Part shown: positions 1 to 5,681 of the stretch, piece after piece
Numbering within the stretch: the stretch's first letter is position 1
Layout of the letters: each line of letters opens with the position of its first letter
Assembly: GCA_947627395.1 (NCBI GenBank)
Contig: CANQVW010000102.1
Coordinates: 1-5,681, forward strand
Source: an uncultured Bacilli bacterium
GTDB lineage: Bacteria > Bacillota_I > Bacilli_A > ML615J-28 > CAG-698
Length of the DNA: 5,681 bases
Direction of reading: 5' to 3'
The notes under the pieces: generated by a model
The model's input: only the letters and a program-made list of their open reading frames with translations
Told to the model about the DNA's origin: nothing
The model's database searches: none
Program-made: the position numbers and the translations under genes

Positions 1-1
1 T

Positions 2-223
2 GAATTTAAAGCCGTAGAAGAAGATACGAATATTTTTATTTATCCAGGATATCAGTTTCAAGCGATTGATGCTTTGATTACAAACTTTCATTTACCAAAA
101 TCAACGTTATTAATGTTAGTGAGTGCCTTTTCTTCTAAAGATATTATTTTAAATAGTTATAAGGAAGCCATTCAAAAAAAATATCGTTTCTTTTCCTTTG
201 GAGATGCAATGTTTTTAAAATAA
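2..223 (+). CDS. queA: QueA C-terminus (S-adenosylmethionine:tRNA ribosyltransferase-isomerase), 5' end outside window
   Basis: The last 73 codons of an open frame already running at the window edge, ending in TAA at 221-223. QueA transfers and isomerises the ribosyl group of S-adenosylmethionine onto preQ1 in tRNA, giving epoxyqueuosine, the step after Tgt in queuosine synthesis in the cytoplasm. The visible residues carry the family's C-terminal signatures: the ITNFHLPKSTLLMLVSAF stretch (about residues 27-44 of the fragment) and the closing YRFFSFGDAMFL motif. The tail length and final residues fit a complete QueA C-terminus, so only the 5' end is missing. A hairpin terminator follows 27 bases after the stop, so transcription probably ends here and does not continue into tgt. 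Identification rests on recalled family motifs and is firm. Confidence 0.95.
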   Translation, partial: EFKAVEEDTNIFIYPGYQFQAIDALITNFHLPKSTLLMLVSAFSSKDIILNSYKEAIQKKYRFFSFGDAMFLK

Positions 224-250
224 TATCATCATAAGAAAAAATATTCATAG

Positions 251-282
251 AAACATCTATCCTCTTAAGGTAGGTGTTTTTT
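251..282 (+). terminator. Rho-independent terminator after queA
   Basis: An 11-pair stem (251-261 with 269-279, two of the pairs G-U) encloses a 7-base loop and runs into a T-tract at 277-282. It lies 27 bases past the queA stop. The A-rich 5' flank does not make a good T-tract for the opposite strand, so it looks one-directional. Bases 224-250 and 283-342 hold nothing else I can support. Confidence 0.85.
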
Positions 283-342
283 ATTAAAAAAGTGAATTAT
301 TATGGAATTTTCAACAAAAATAGGTTAAAATAATAAAAATAT

Positions 343-985
343 AATGTCGGGTTTATTTCGAAAAAATTAAGTCAAAAAGAAAATTTTGATGAATATATTC
401 CATTATTTTTGAAAAATGCATTTTTTTGTAAATGAAATTTGAGGAAAATTATGAGAATTATATGAAGAATAGGTATTTATTTGTCAAAAAGGATAGGTAA
501 TCAAATCCAAACATTAGATAAACAATATTAAATGGTCCTAAAGAAAAAGATATTCCTATAATGTATGATTGTTTTCTTTCCTCGTATTTTACCAAAAGCT
601 ACCAAACTCTTGTATTGCTTAAAATCGTATGAAAAATACTTTTTGACTGTTACATATATAGAATTGATGAGGGAAAAATGAAAGGGCATTGCAACCATAT
701 TTAAAAATATTTTTTAAATGTGGATGTACTTATAAAAAGAGAGCATTATTGAATTTATTTTATTATCTGACGATAAAATTCGCCAAAATAAAAATTAAAG
801 TGAAACTTGCTGAAACAGAAATTCAGAATTCTAAAGATTTAAAAATAGTGAAAAGGCGTAGGCTTATCTGTAGGAAAGTAAAAGATCAACAGAAACAATT
901 GAAAGAATTTATTTTTTTTGAATGTGAAAAGTTTAGAAGAAATGAGGATACTCATTTAAAATCTTATGATAAATTCATATTGTAA
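343..985 (+). pseudogene. Decayed unrecognised gene between queA and tgt
   Basis: No intact gene is present, but protein-like sequence can be followed through three frames. Bases 343-432 are open (includes SQKENFDEYIPLFLKNAF). At the T7 run 421-427 the signal moves to a second frame, 432-767, with five internal stops (498, 519, 630, 702, 750). That frame contains MKFEENYENYMKNRYLFVKK and, further on, NGPKEKDIPIMYDCFLSSYF and YRIDEGKMKGHCNH. A third frame, open from 689, carries a Lys/Arg/Glu-rich helical stretch ending in TAA at 983-985. The internal stops are three TAA and two TGA, which could come from Gln CAA and Trp TGG by single transitions. The TTG-started 98-codon part (689-985) is unlikely to be a gene alone: it has no well-placed ribosome site. 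About 210 codons in all. I do not recognise the family. The frame joins are inferred; chance open frames in AT-rich DNA are the alternative. Confidence 0.4.
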
Positions 986-1024
986 TCAAAAGTATTTTAT
1001 GTTATTATATTTTAGGAGAATTAC

Positions 1025-1048
1025 ATCAATAGTTTTAAAACCATTGAT
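1025..1048. repeat. Imperfect 24-bp palindrome at the presumed start of the decayed CxxC gene
   Basis: Two 12-base half-sites, ATCAATAGTTTT and AAAACCATTGAT, match as inverted repeats at 11 of 12 positions with no spacer. The palindrome begins 6 bases after an AGGAG at 1014-1018. It could be a relic operator or a binding site of a dimeric regulator. It could also be a chance feature of AT-rich DNA, and no known motif was recognised in it. The sequence ATTGATATAA overlapping its right half recurs at 1083-1092. Confidence 0.35.
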
Positions 1049-1555
1049 ATAATAAAAACAAAGAGACTAAATGTGACAAAAAATTGATATAAGTAAAAAT
1101 ATTTAACAAATAAAAATCAAAAAAAGTGGTTTATTGTTTTATTTATGGTTATATTTGTTTTTTTGTTGTATTCTTGCTTATCCTTTTAACAACAAATGTC
1201 GTTTATGTACATAATATAGAACTTGAAGAAGATGGAAATCGAAAAGTAACGATAGGAATAAAGCTTTTTTTAAAAGCACTATCTTCTCATATATCTATAG
1301 ATATATAGGAGAATCTTAATGTTTTAGTTTATTATTATGAACAAAAGCGATGTACTCCTTGTGTTATGGATACATTGGTTAGCAATTTATTTTTGAAATT
1401 GTTTTTATGTTTCTATACGTAGTATGAAATATTCAAAAATTTTATCACAATAACCGATTAATCATCCAAAGGGTTCTATTCAATCAGATATCATTAATTT
1501 GGTTACTTTGTTCCCTATTGAGGTAACAGTAAAACGAATTCAATTAGTCAATTAA
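1025..1555 (+). pseudogene. Decayed gene for a membrane-anchored protein with a CxxC (thioredoxin-like) motif
   Basis: AGGAG at 1014-1018 stands 6 bases before an ATC at 1025 that may once have been ATG. That frame, through stops at 1085 and 1094, gives a charged N-terminus and then a strong hydrophobic segment (KKWFIVLFMVIFVFLLYSC, 1121-1177). The signal then shifts frame (about 1180-1200) into NIELEEDGNRKVTIGIK, passes a TAG at 1306-1308, and continues VLVYYYEQKRCTPCVMDTL with Cys-Thr-Pro-Cys coded at 1351-1362. A second shift between 1397 and 1419 returns to the first frame, with one TAA at 1451, ending INLVTLFPIEVTVKRIQLVN and TAA at 1553-1555. Hydrophobic anchor, beta-strand-like VLVYYYE and CxPC suggest an extracytoplasmic thiol-disulfide protein of about 176 residues. 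That is inference from motif order, as no family was recognised. The uninterrupted part starting with GTG at 1126 is only a fragment of this gene. Confidence 0.5.
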
Positions 1556-1564
1556 AAGAAGGCA

Positions 1565-1570
1565 TATAAA
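1565..1570 (+). promoter_or_regulatory. Weak candidate -10 box for tgt
   Basis: TATAAA lies 28 bases before the tgt start and would give a leader of about 20 bases that still contains the AGAGGT ribosome site (1589-1594). No good -35 box stands at 16-18 bases upstream. tgt should need a promoter somewhere after the queA terminator, which is the main reason to list it. Confidence 0.2.
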
Positions 1571-1598
1571 AAGAAAGATTTCATAAAAAGAGGTATAT

Positions 1599-2732
1599 AT
1601 GGTTATTCAATATCAATTAGAGAAAAAAAGTCAAGAATGTAGTGCAAGAGTGGGAACAATAACTACTCCACACGGAACTTTAAAAACTCCTGTTTTTATG
1701 GCGGTTGGAACTCAAGGGACTGTAAAAACCTTGGTGAAAGAGGAATTGCATGAAATTGGCTCAGAGATTATTTTAGGAAATACATATCATTTATGGAATC
1801 AACCTGGGCATGAAATTGTGAAAAAAGCTGGTGGATTGCATTCTTTTATGAATTGGGACCGCTCCATTTTAACAGATTCTGGTGGATTTCAAGTTTTCAG
1901 TTTAGCAAAATTACGGGATATACATGAAGAAGGTGTTTATTTTAAACATCATAAAAGTGGTAAACAACTTTTTTTATCTCCTGAAATTTCAATGGAAATT
2001 CAAAATGCTTTAGGAAGTGATATCATCATGAGTTTTGATGAATGTCCTCCCTATCCATGTACTCATGAATACATGGAAAAATCAGTGGATCGAACGTTAA
2101 GATGGGCAAAAAGATGTTTAGATGCTCATCAAAATAAAGAAAGACAAGGTTTGTTTGGAATTGTTCAAGGGGGAGAATTTGAAGATTTAAGAAAATATTG
2201 TGCTCATGAATTGGTCAAACTTTCTTTTGATGGATATTCTATTGGAGGAACAAGTGTTGGAGAACCCAAGGAAATTCAAAATCAAGTTTTAGATTGGGTA
2301 GTTCCCATTTTACCTGAAGATAAACCCAGATATTTAATGGGAGTGGGTTCACCAGGTGCCATCTTAGATGCCATCGAGCGAGGGGTGGATATGTTTGATT
2401 GTGTTTTACCCACACGAATTGCAAGACATGGAACAGCAATGACCTCAAAAGGTAGAGTCATTATTAAAAATAAAGAATTTGAAGAAGATTTTACACCACT
2501 CGATATGGAATGTGATTGTTATTGTTGCAAAAATTATACCAAAGCTTATTTAAGACATTTGTTTAAAGCAAATGAAATGTTAGGACATCGCTTATTAAGT
2601 ATACATAACATTCGTTTTCTTGTCCATTTAACGGAAGAAGCTAGAAAAGCCATTTTAGAAGATCGTTTTCTATCTTATAAAAATGAAGTCTATCAAAAAT
2701 ATGGATTAAATGAAAATGATAAAGATTTTTAA
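1599..2732 (+). CDS. tgt: Queuine/preQ1 tRNA-ribosyltransferase (tRNA-guanine transglycosylase)
   Basis: Tgt swaps guanine at the wobble position of GUN-anticodon tRNAs (His, Asp, Asn, Tyr) for preQ1, in the cytoplasm. The 377-residue protein has the usual bacterial length and is complete. Asp93 in TDSGGFQVFSL matches the base-binding/acid-base Asp, and Asp267 in DMFDCVLPTRIARHGTA matches the nucleophile. The zinc site is Cys305, Cys307, Cys310 and His336, with the family spacing (38 residues from nucleophile to first Cys, 26 from last Cys to His). Cys149 in FDECPPYP and Val220 in GGTSVGE fit the bacterial preQ1-using type rather than the eukaryotic queuine type. The ATG at 1599 follows AGAGGT at 1589-1594, and the N-terminus aligns with recalled Bacillus Tgt. 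It is separated from queA by decayed genes and a terminator, and likely co-transcribed with the lipoprotein 8 bases downstream. No key residue is missing. Confidence 0.97.
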   Translation: MVIQYQLEKKSQECSARVGTITTPHGTLKTPVFMAVGTQGTVKTLVKEELHEIGSEIILGNTYHLWNQPGHEIVKKAGGLHSFMNWDRSILTDSGGFQVFSLAKLRDIHEEGVYFKHHKSGKQLFLSPEISMEIQNALGSDIIMSFDECPPYPCTHEYMEKSVDRTLRWAKRCLDAHQNKERQGLFGIVQGGEFEDLRKYCAHELVKLSFDGYSIGGTSVGEPKEIQNQVLDWVVPILPEDKPRYLMGVGSPGAILDAIERGVDMFDCVLPTRIARHGTAMTSKGRVIIKNKEFEEDFTPLDMECDCYCCKNYTKAYLRHLFKANEMLGHRLLSIHNIRFLVHLTEEARKAILEDRFLSYKNEVYQKYGLNENDKDF

Positions 2733-2740
2733 GGTGAACT

Positions 2741-3628
2741 ATGAAAAAAATATTTTTAATTTTATTTTTTCTTTGTATATGTATGTGTAGTGGATGTATT
2801 AGTAATCCTGTTGTTTCAAATGAAGGAAAGATTACTTTATATATTGAAGAAAACTATCAAAGTTACATGCCTTATGCAAAAGAAGATATTCCCACCTATA
2901 CATTTACCTTCAATGGGAATTTAAATACCATTCGTGATGTACCAAGAACATATTACACTGTTTTTTCTCAAAATGAGGATATTATTTTAAGTGATGCTTT
3001 AAATGAATTGTTTATTCAATATCAAGAAAGTATATATATTGATGTACTAGCCACAGAAGATGTTAAAACGACAAAATTCACAACCATAGATGAAAATGGT
3101 AAAATTAAGAATGTAGAATATACTCCAGATGATCATAAAATCTATGAGGAAACAGCTTATATTCCTTTAGATAATGGTTTAAATTTAACGGTTGATTATC
3201 GTAGATTTGTTTATGAAGGGCATAATTATTATACTTGGCGTATGAAACAATCCATTACTATGTGGTTATACTATCCATTAATGGTTATTGAAGAGCAGGA
3301 TGAGAAAGAATTATTAATTGTTCCCCTACCTCATTTAGTCAGTACACATCTTTCTCCACAATTAAAATTAAATAGCATGATGAAGGGAAAAGAATATGTG
3401 TATCCTAATGTTTTATATTATGGGTACAATTATCCAGAAATCTTTGAAACACTAGAAGAAAAGCAAAAATATGTAAGAGAGTTCTATTTAAATCATTACG
3501 ATGGACAATTAGAAGAAGATGGAACAATTTCAATTACTTATTTAGGAATTTGTTTTCAAATACAATTAGATGAGAATAATTTCAAAGTAAATTATATGGG
3601 AAAGTATAACCAAGATGAAAAGAACTAA
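2741..3628 (+). CDS. Predicted lipoprotein of unknown function
   Basis: A 295-residue protein with a type II signal peptide: Lys2-Lys3, a hydrophobic stretch at about 4-16, and Ser-Gly-Cys with the modifiable Cys at 19. The -3 residue is Cys instead of the usual Leu, but the pattern still fits a lipobox. The mature part has no further membrane segment. It is rich in Tyr, Asp/Glu and alternating hydrophobics (YIEENYQSYMPYAKEDI near 34-50, YYTWRMKQSITMWLYYPL at 163-180, ending ITYLGICFQIQL at 265-276), suggesting a mostly beta, surface-exposed domain anchored outside the membrane. The start is clear: AAGGTGA at 2731-2737 overlaps the tgt stop codon, 3 bases before ATG. The 8-base gap to tgt implies one transcript, but nothing seen ties it to queuosine. 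The stop codon sits in the arm of its own terminator. I recognise no family. Confidence 0.9.
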   Translation: MKKIFLILFFLCICMCSGCISNPVVSNEGKITLYIEENYQSYMPYAKEDIPTYTFTFNGNLNTIRDVPRTYYTVFSQNEDIILSDALNELFIQYQESIYIDVLATEDVKTTKFTTIDENGKIKNVEYTPDDHKIYEETAYIPLDNGLNLTVDYRRFVYEGHNYYTWRMKQSITMWLYYPLMVIEEQDEKELLIVPLPHLVSTHLSPQLKLNSMMKGKEYVYPNVLYYGYNYPEIFETLEEKQKYVREFYLNHYDGQLEEDGTISITYLGICFQIQLDENNFKVNYMGKYNQDEKN

Positions 3629-3649
3629 TCCTCGAATTAGTTCTTTTTT
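3618..3649 (+). terminator. Rho-independent terminator of the tgt-lipoprotein unit
   Basis: A perfect 12-pair stem (3618-3629 with 3636-3647) around a 6-base loop, with a T6 run at 3644-3649. The last codons of the lipoprotein gene and its TAA (3626-3628) are inside the 5' arm. The opposite strand would read into only four T's, so bidirectional use is possible but weaker. Confidence 0.93.
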
Positions 3650-3667
3650 AAAGCAAACAATAAATAA

Positions 3668-3880
3668 TCGATAATTGATCGAGTCATTAAGAAAATAAAT
3701 TTTCTAAGGCAATATGAATATGACAAGGAAACATGTAGCAACACTCCATATTGGGCAATAGACTTTAGATAAACAAAACTAATATGGACGTTTTTAAATA
3801 AATCATACATTGTGAATTGAATTATATATAGTTAGTTGATATATTGAAAATCACAAAAAGATAAACGGAAGGAAAAACTG
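3668..3880 (+). pseudogene. Remnant of a small unrecognised gene downstream of the lipoprotein
   Basis: One frame gives protein-like sequence through four internal stops (TAA 3770, TGA 3818, TAG 3833, TGA 3845). Pieces include SIIDRVIKKINFLRQYEYDK, ETCSNTPYWAIDFR, then TKLIWTFLNKSYIVN and a basic end, KSQKDKRKEK. If the TGA/TAG stops were once Trp, the part around 3803-3850 would be hydrophobic and Trp-rich, perhaps a membrane segment. The frame runs on past 3880, but there the neighbouring frame fits a signal peptide better. The sequence ACTGA at 3877-3881 may be a damaged ATGA, a start-stop overlap with the next remnant. No family recognised and no start codon identified; the call rests only on how protein-like the frame looks. 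Confidence 0.3.
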
Positions 3881-4544
3881 AAAAAGTATTACTACCGCTG
3901 TGGCTATTTTTTATGCCATTGCTGTGTTCACGTGAGTCTATATATTATAAAACTGCAATGGGTTATGATAAAAGCAAATGGCTAAGCGGCAACAATGATT
4001 TAATTCAGATAAAATGAATTGATCATTCGAATAAGACTACTTACGGCATAATCACAAATAACAAAAATGCAAAACAATACAATAATAATTTTGTTTCAGA
4101 AAGTTATATTTTTAAATGTTGAAAGTAATGGTAATCTTATTTTAAAAGATAGTCGCATTATAGGATTTTTAGCAGGTATCATAGCTCTTTCTAATGGAGA
4201 GATAACATGTAGTCCAAATTATAAATCAAGGTAGATCATTAAATTGTTCATACTAAAACTCCTTTTATATAAATTGTAACATTACAATATTTCGTTGTCG
4301 TAATGAACAGAACTTTATAGGACATAGAATCTTAATTTTATGATCAATTCGTATTGAAAATTTTCAATCAAAAGATAATTATTTAAAATAATAGACAGGA
4401 TTAACTATTATTTTTATATTTTAGTTGACGCTACCAAGTGAACCAGTAGGATGACATGATTATTAGAATGAAAATAGATTTGTACATTGAAAAAGTGAGT
4501 GACGTTTAGAAGATGGAACTTTTGTATTGTTTAGAGAATATTAA
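3878..4544 (+). pseudogene. Decayed gene for an unrecognised secreted protein
   Basis: GGAAGGA at 3867-3873 precedes a damaged start (CTG at 3878). From 3880 one frame encodes a signal-peptide-like EKVLLPLWLFFMPLLCS, then RESIYYKTAMGYDKSKWLSG. After a single TGA at 4015 it reads IDHSNKTTYGIITNNKNAK up to 4119. The signal then shifts to 4118-4231 (VESNGNLILKDSRIIGFLAG, ALSNGEITCSPNYK) and again to about 4206-4544, ending RLEDGTFVLFREY and TAA at 4542-4544. The last part has nine internal stops: TGA 4341, 4452, 4488, 4500; TAG 4392, 4422, 4464; TAA 4254, 4389. Several fall where Trp would read naturally. Together about 220 codons. The 5' part uses CCG, CTG, GGC and AGC more than its neighbours, hinting at foreign origin. 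A terminator-like hairpin follows 27 bases later. Function unknown; the frame joins are inferred. Confidence 0.45.
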
Positions 4545-4571
4545 AAATAAAATTTTGCATATCATTATCTT

Positions 4572-4615
4572 AAGGATGAATCATATCCATATAAAAATAT
4601 GAATTCACCCTTTTT
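4572..4615 (+). terminator. Terminator-like hairpin before ftsW
   Basis: 4572-4586 pairs with 4597-4612 around a 10-base loop, with one A-C mismatch and one bulged base, and ends in a T5 run at 4611-4615. It sits 27 bases after the last stop of the decayed secreted-protein gene and should isolate ftsW from upstream transcription. The stem is less perfect than the other two terminators here. Confidence 0.6.
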
Positions 4616-4631
4616 ATTGAATTTCTATAAT
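4604..4631 (+). promoter_or_regulatory. Candidate sigma-A promoter for ftsW
   Basis: TTCACC (4604-4609, four of six matches to TTGACA), a 16-base spacer, and a consensus TATAAT at 4626-4631. Transcription would start near 4638, leaving a leader of about 46 bases. The -35 box lies in the 3' arm of the preceding hairpin. The consensus -10 is the strong part; TATAAT arises easily by chance in DNA this AT-rich. Confidence 0.4.
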
Positions 4632-4673
4632 GATTTTTTCATAATCTTTTATCTTTAACCATAAAATGATAGC

Positions 4674-4679
4674 GGTGAT
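4674..4679 (+). promoter_or_regulatory. Ribosome binding site that sets the ftsW start
   Basis: GGTGAT pairs perfectly with the 3' end of 16S rRNA and stands 4 bases before ATG 4684. Two other in-frame starts exist, ATG 4666 and GTG 4675. Neither has an upstream ribosome site (the sequence before 4666 is CTTTAACCATAAA), so 4684 is preferred. Confidence 0.7.
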
Positions 4680-4683
4680 AAAC

Positions 4684-5681
4684 ATGCATAAACGCTCAAT
4701 TGATCGATTACTTTTATTTTCTATTTTATTTTTATCTATTTTTGGACTTATCATGGTTTATAGTGCTAGTAATGTGGTTGCAAAAGAAAATTATCAAGAT
4801 GCTTTCTATTATGTTAAAAGGCAAACCATTTTTTTTATCATTGGTATGGTTTTACTCTATTTTATTATTCGAATGGATATAGTTCAATTAAAAAGTAAAG
4901 TAACGATTGTTTTTCTTGTTTGTCTTGTTTTATTAATTCTTGTATTAATTCCTGGAATTGGTGTCGTTCGTGGCGGTGCAAGAAGTTGGATTGGTATAGG
5001 TAGTTTTTCTATTCAACCGTCAGAATTTATGAAATTAGCTTTAATCTTACTTTTATCTAAATATTTAAGTGATCATTATGAAGAAACAAAAGAAGTAAAA
5101 ACTTTTATTTTATTATTTTCTTTGATTCTTTTTATATTTTTACTAATTATGTTACAACCAGATTTTGGAACAGGTCTTGTTTTGTTATTATCTTGCGTTA
5201 TTTTACTATTTATTGGTGGAGCGAAATTAAAATATTTCATTGTTCTTTCAAGCATCGGAATCATAGGAATTGCAATTCTTATTTTAAGTGCACCTTATCG
5301 AATGGAAAGAATTACTGCATATTTAAATCCATGGAATGATCCATTGGGAAGTGGCTTTCAAGGAATTCAATCTTTATTTGCCATTACTCCAGGAGGATTA
5401 TTTGGACATGGATATAATCATTCCATTCAAAAACATTTCTTTCTTCCCGAACCACAAAATGATTTTATCTTTGCAATTGTTGTTGAAGAATTTGGGTTGA
5501 TTGGAGGAATGATTGTATTAACATTTTATTTTTTTATTATTTATCGGGGAATTCAAATTAGTCTAAGTGTGGAGGATCATTTTCTTAAATTTTTATCCAT
5601 GGGAATTTCATTTAGTTTAGCTGTGCAAGTATTTATTAATGTTGGAGTTGTAATTGGACTTTTACCCGTAACAGGAATTAC
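4684..5681 (+). CDS. ftsW: FtsW/SpoVE-type peptidoglycan glycosyltransferase, 3' end outside window
   Basis: A SEDS-family membrane enzyme that polymerises lipid II into glycan strands with a partner class B PBP; FtsW works at the division septum. 332 residues are visible of a family length near 370-400, with most of the usual ten membrane helices. Family motifs in order: VYSAS (25-29), KRQ (45-47), GARSWI (98-103), QPSEFMKL (111-118), QPDFGT (158-163), NPWNDPLGSGFQ (215-226), GGLFGHG (237-243), LPEPQNDFIFA (254-264) and LLPVTGI at the edge. Asp260 aligns with the Asp reported as catalytic in SEDS proteins. The sequence recalls B. subtilis SpoVE (for example VLIPGIG and LSAPYRMERIT) more than RodA, so in a spore former it could be the SpoVE paralogue. 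YNHSIQK at 244-250 departs from the common LGQSxQK form. It lies outside a visible division-cell-wall cluster and probably has its own promoter. Confidence 0.93.
   Translation, partial: MHKRSIDRLLLFSILFLSIFGLIMVYSASNVVAKENYQDAFYYVKRQTIFFIIGMVLLYFIIRMDIVQLKSKVTIVFLVCLVLLILVLIPGIGVVRGGARSWIGIGSFSIQPSEFMKLALILLLSKYLSDHYEETKEVKTFILLFSLILFIFLLIMLQPDFGTGLVLLLSCVILLFIGGAKLKYFIVLSSIGIIGIAILILSAPYRMERITAYLNPWNDPLGSGFQGIQSLFAITPGGLFGHGYNHSIQKHFFLPEPQNDFIFAIVVEEFGLIGGMIVLTFYFFIIYRGIQISLSVEDHFLKFLSMGISFSLAVQVFINVGVVIGLLPVTGI

Noticed and set aside
1003..1008. TTGTAA (980-985) with TATTAT (1003-1008) as promoter of the CxxC remnant
   Set aside because: Spacing is a good 17 bases, but transcription would start within the ribosome site at 1014-1018, so it cannot serve the presumed start at 1025.
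1126..1308. 60-codon GTG-started frame as an intact small membrane protein
   Set aside because: The same frame continues after one TAG into the CxxC stretch, and the better N-terminus lies in another frame, so it is a piece of a broken gene.
1556..1598. preQ1 riboswitch before tgt
   Set aside because: No C-rich loop or pseudoknot partner around the AGAGGT ribosome site; the leader is just A-rich.
2239..2448. 69-codon open frame on the minus strand
   Set aside because: Lies wholly inside tgt, with low-complexity content and no ribosome site; a shadow of the real frame.
4016..4350. 10-bp inverted repeat (GAATTGATCA at 4016-4025, its complement at 4341-4350) as mobile-element ends
   Set aside because: Both copies lie inside the same decayed gene, no transposase or target duplication is seen, and 10-base matches are expected by chance in this composition.
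3668..4544. UGA-as-Trp genetic code for the host
   Set aside because: tgt, the lipoprotein gene and ftsW use TGG throughout with no in-frame TGA, and the remnants also contain TAA and TAG stops.
4700..4882. 60-codon hydrophobic + strand frame
   Set aside because: Out-of-frame reading of the T-rich membrane helices of ftsW.
5076..5264. 62-codon open frame on the minus strand
   Set aside because: Fully inside ftsW, antisense to conserved membrane motifs; a shadow.

Overview
The window comes from a very AT-rich bacterial chromosome, probably a low-GC Firmicute. The Tgt and FtsW/SpoVE proteins read closest to Bacillus-type sequences recalled from memory, the ribosome binding sites are AGGTGA/GGTGAT type, and the three intact-looking genes use TGG for Trp with no in-frame TGA. 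An AT-rich Bacilli or Erysipelotrichia lineage fits, but the genus cannot be named from this sequence. All recognisable genes lie on the + strand.

Layout: (1) 2-223 is the 3' end of queA, closed by a hairpin terminator at 251-282. (2) 283-1598 has no intact gene. Reading it while tolerating stops and frameshifts gives two decayed genes: an unrecognised one at about 343-985, and one at about 1025-1555 with a membrane segment and a Cys-Thr-Pro-Cys motif. (3) 1599-3628 is a tight two-gene unit, tgt then an unrecognised lipoprotein, ended by a strong terminator at 3618-3649 whose 5' arm contains the lipoprotein stop codon. (4) 3650-4571 again has no intact gene. It holds remnants of one small gene (about 3668-3880) and of a secreted-protein gene (about 3878-4544), followed by a terminator-like hairpin at 4572-4615. 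(5) 4684 to the window end is ftsW (FtsW/SpoVE type), cut off by the window edge.

QueA and Tgt act in the same pathway: Tgt puts the preQ1 base into the tRNA anticodon and QueA then builds epoxyqueuosine on it. They are often adjacent; here about 1.4 kb of decayed DNA and a terminator separate them, so tgt should need its own promoter. FtsW is a septal peptidoglycan polymerase and has no evident functional tie to the others.

The main unusual result is that both long 'empty' intervals are graveyards of former genes. Many internal stops are of the kind made by single transitions from Trp or Gln codons. I found no tRNA, rRNA, CRISPR array, transposase or convincing riboswitch, and no intact novel system.
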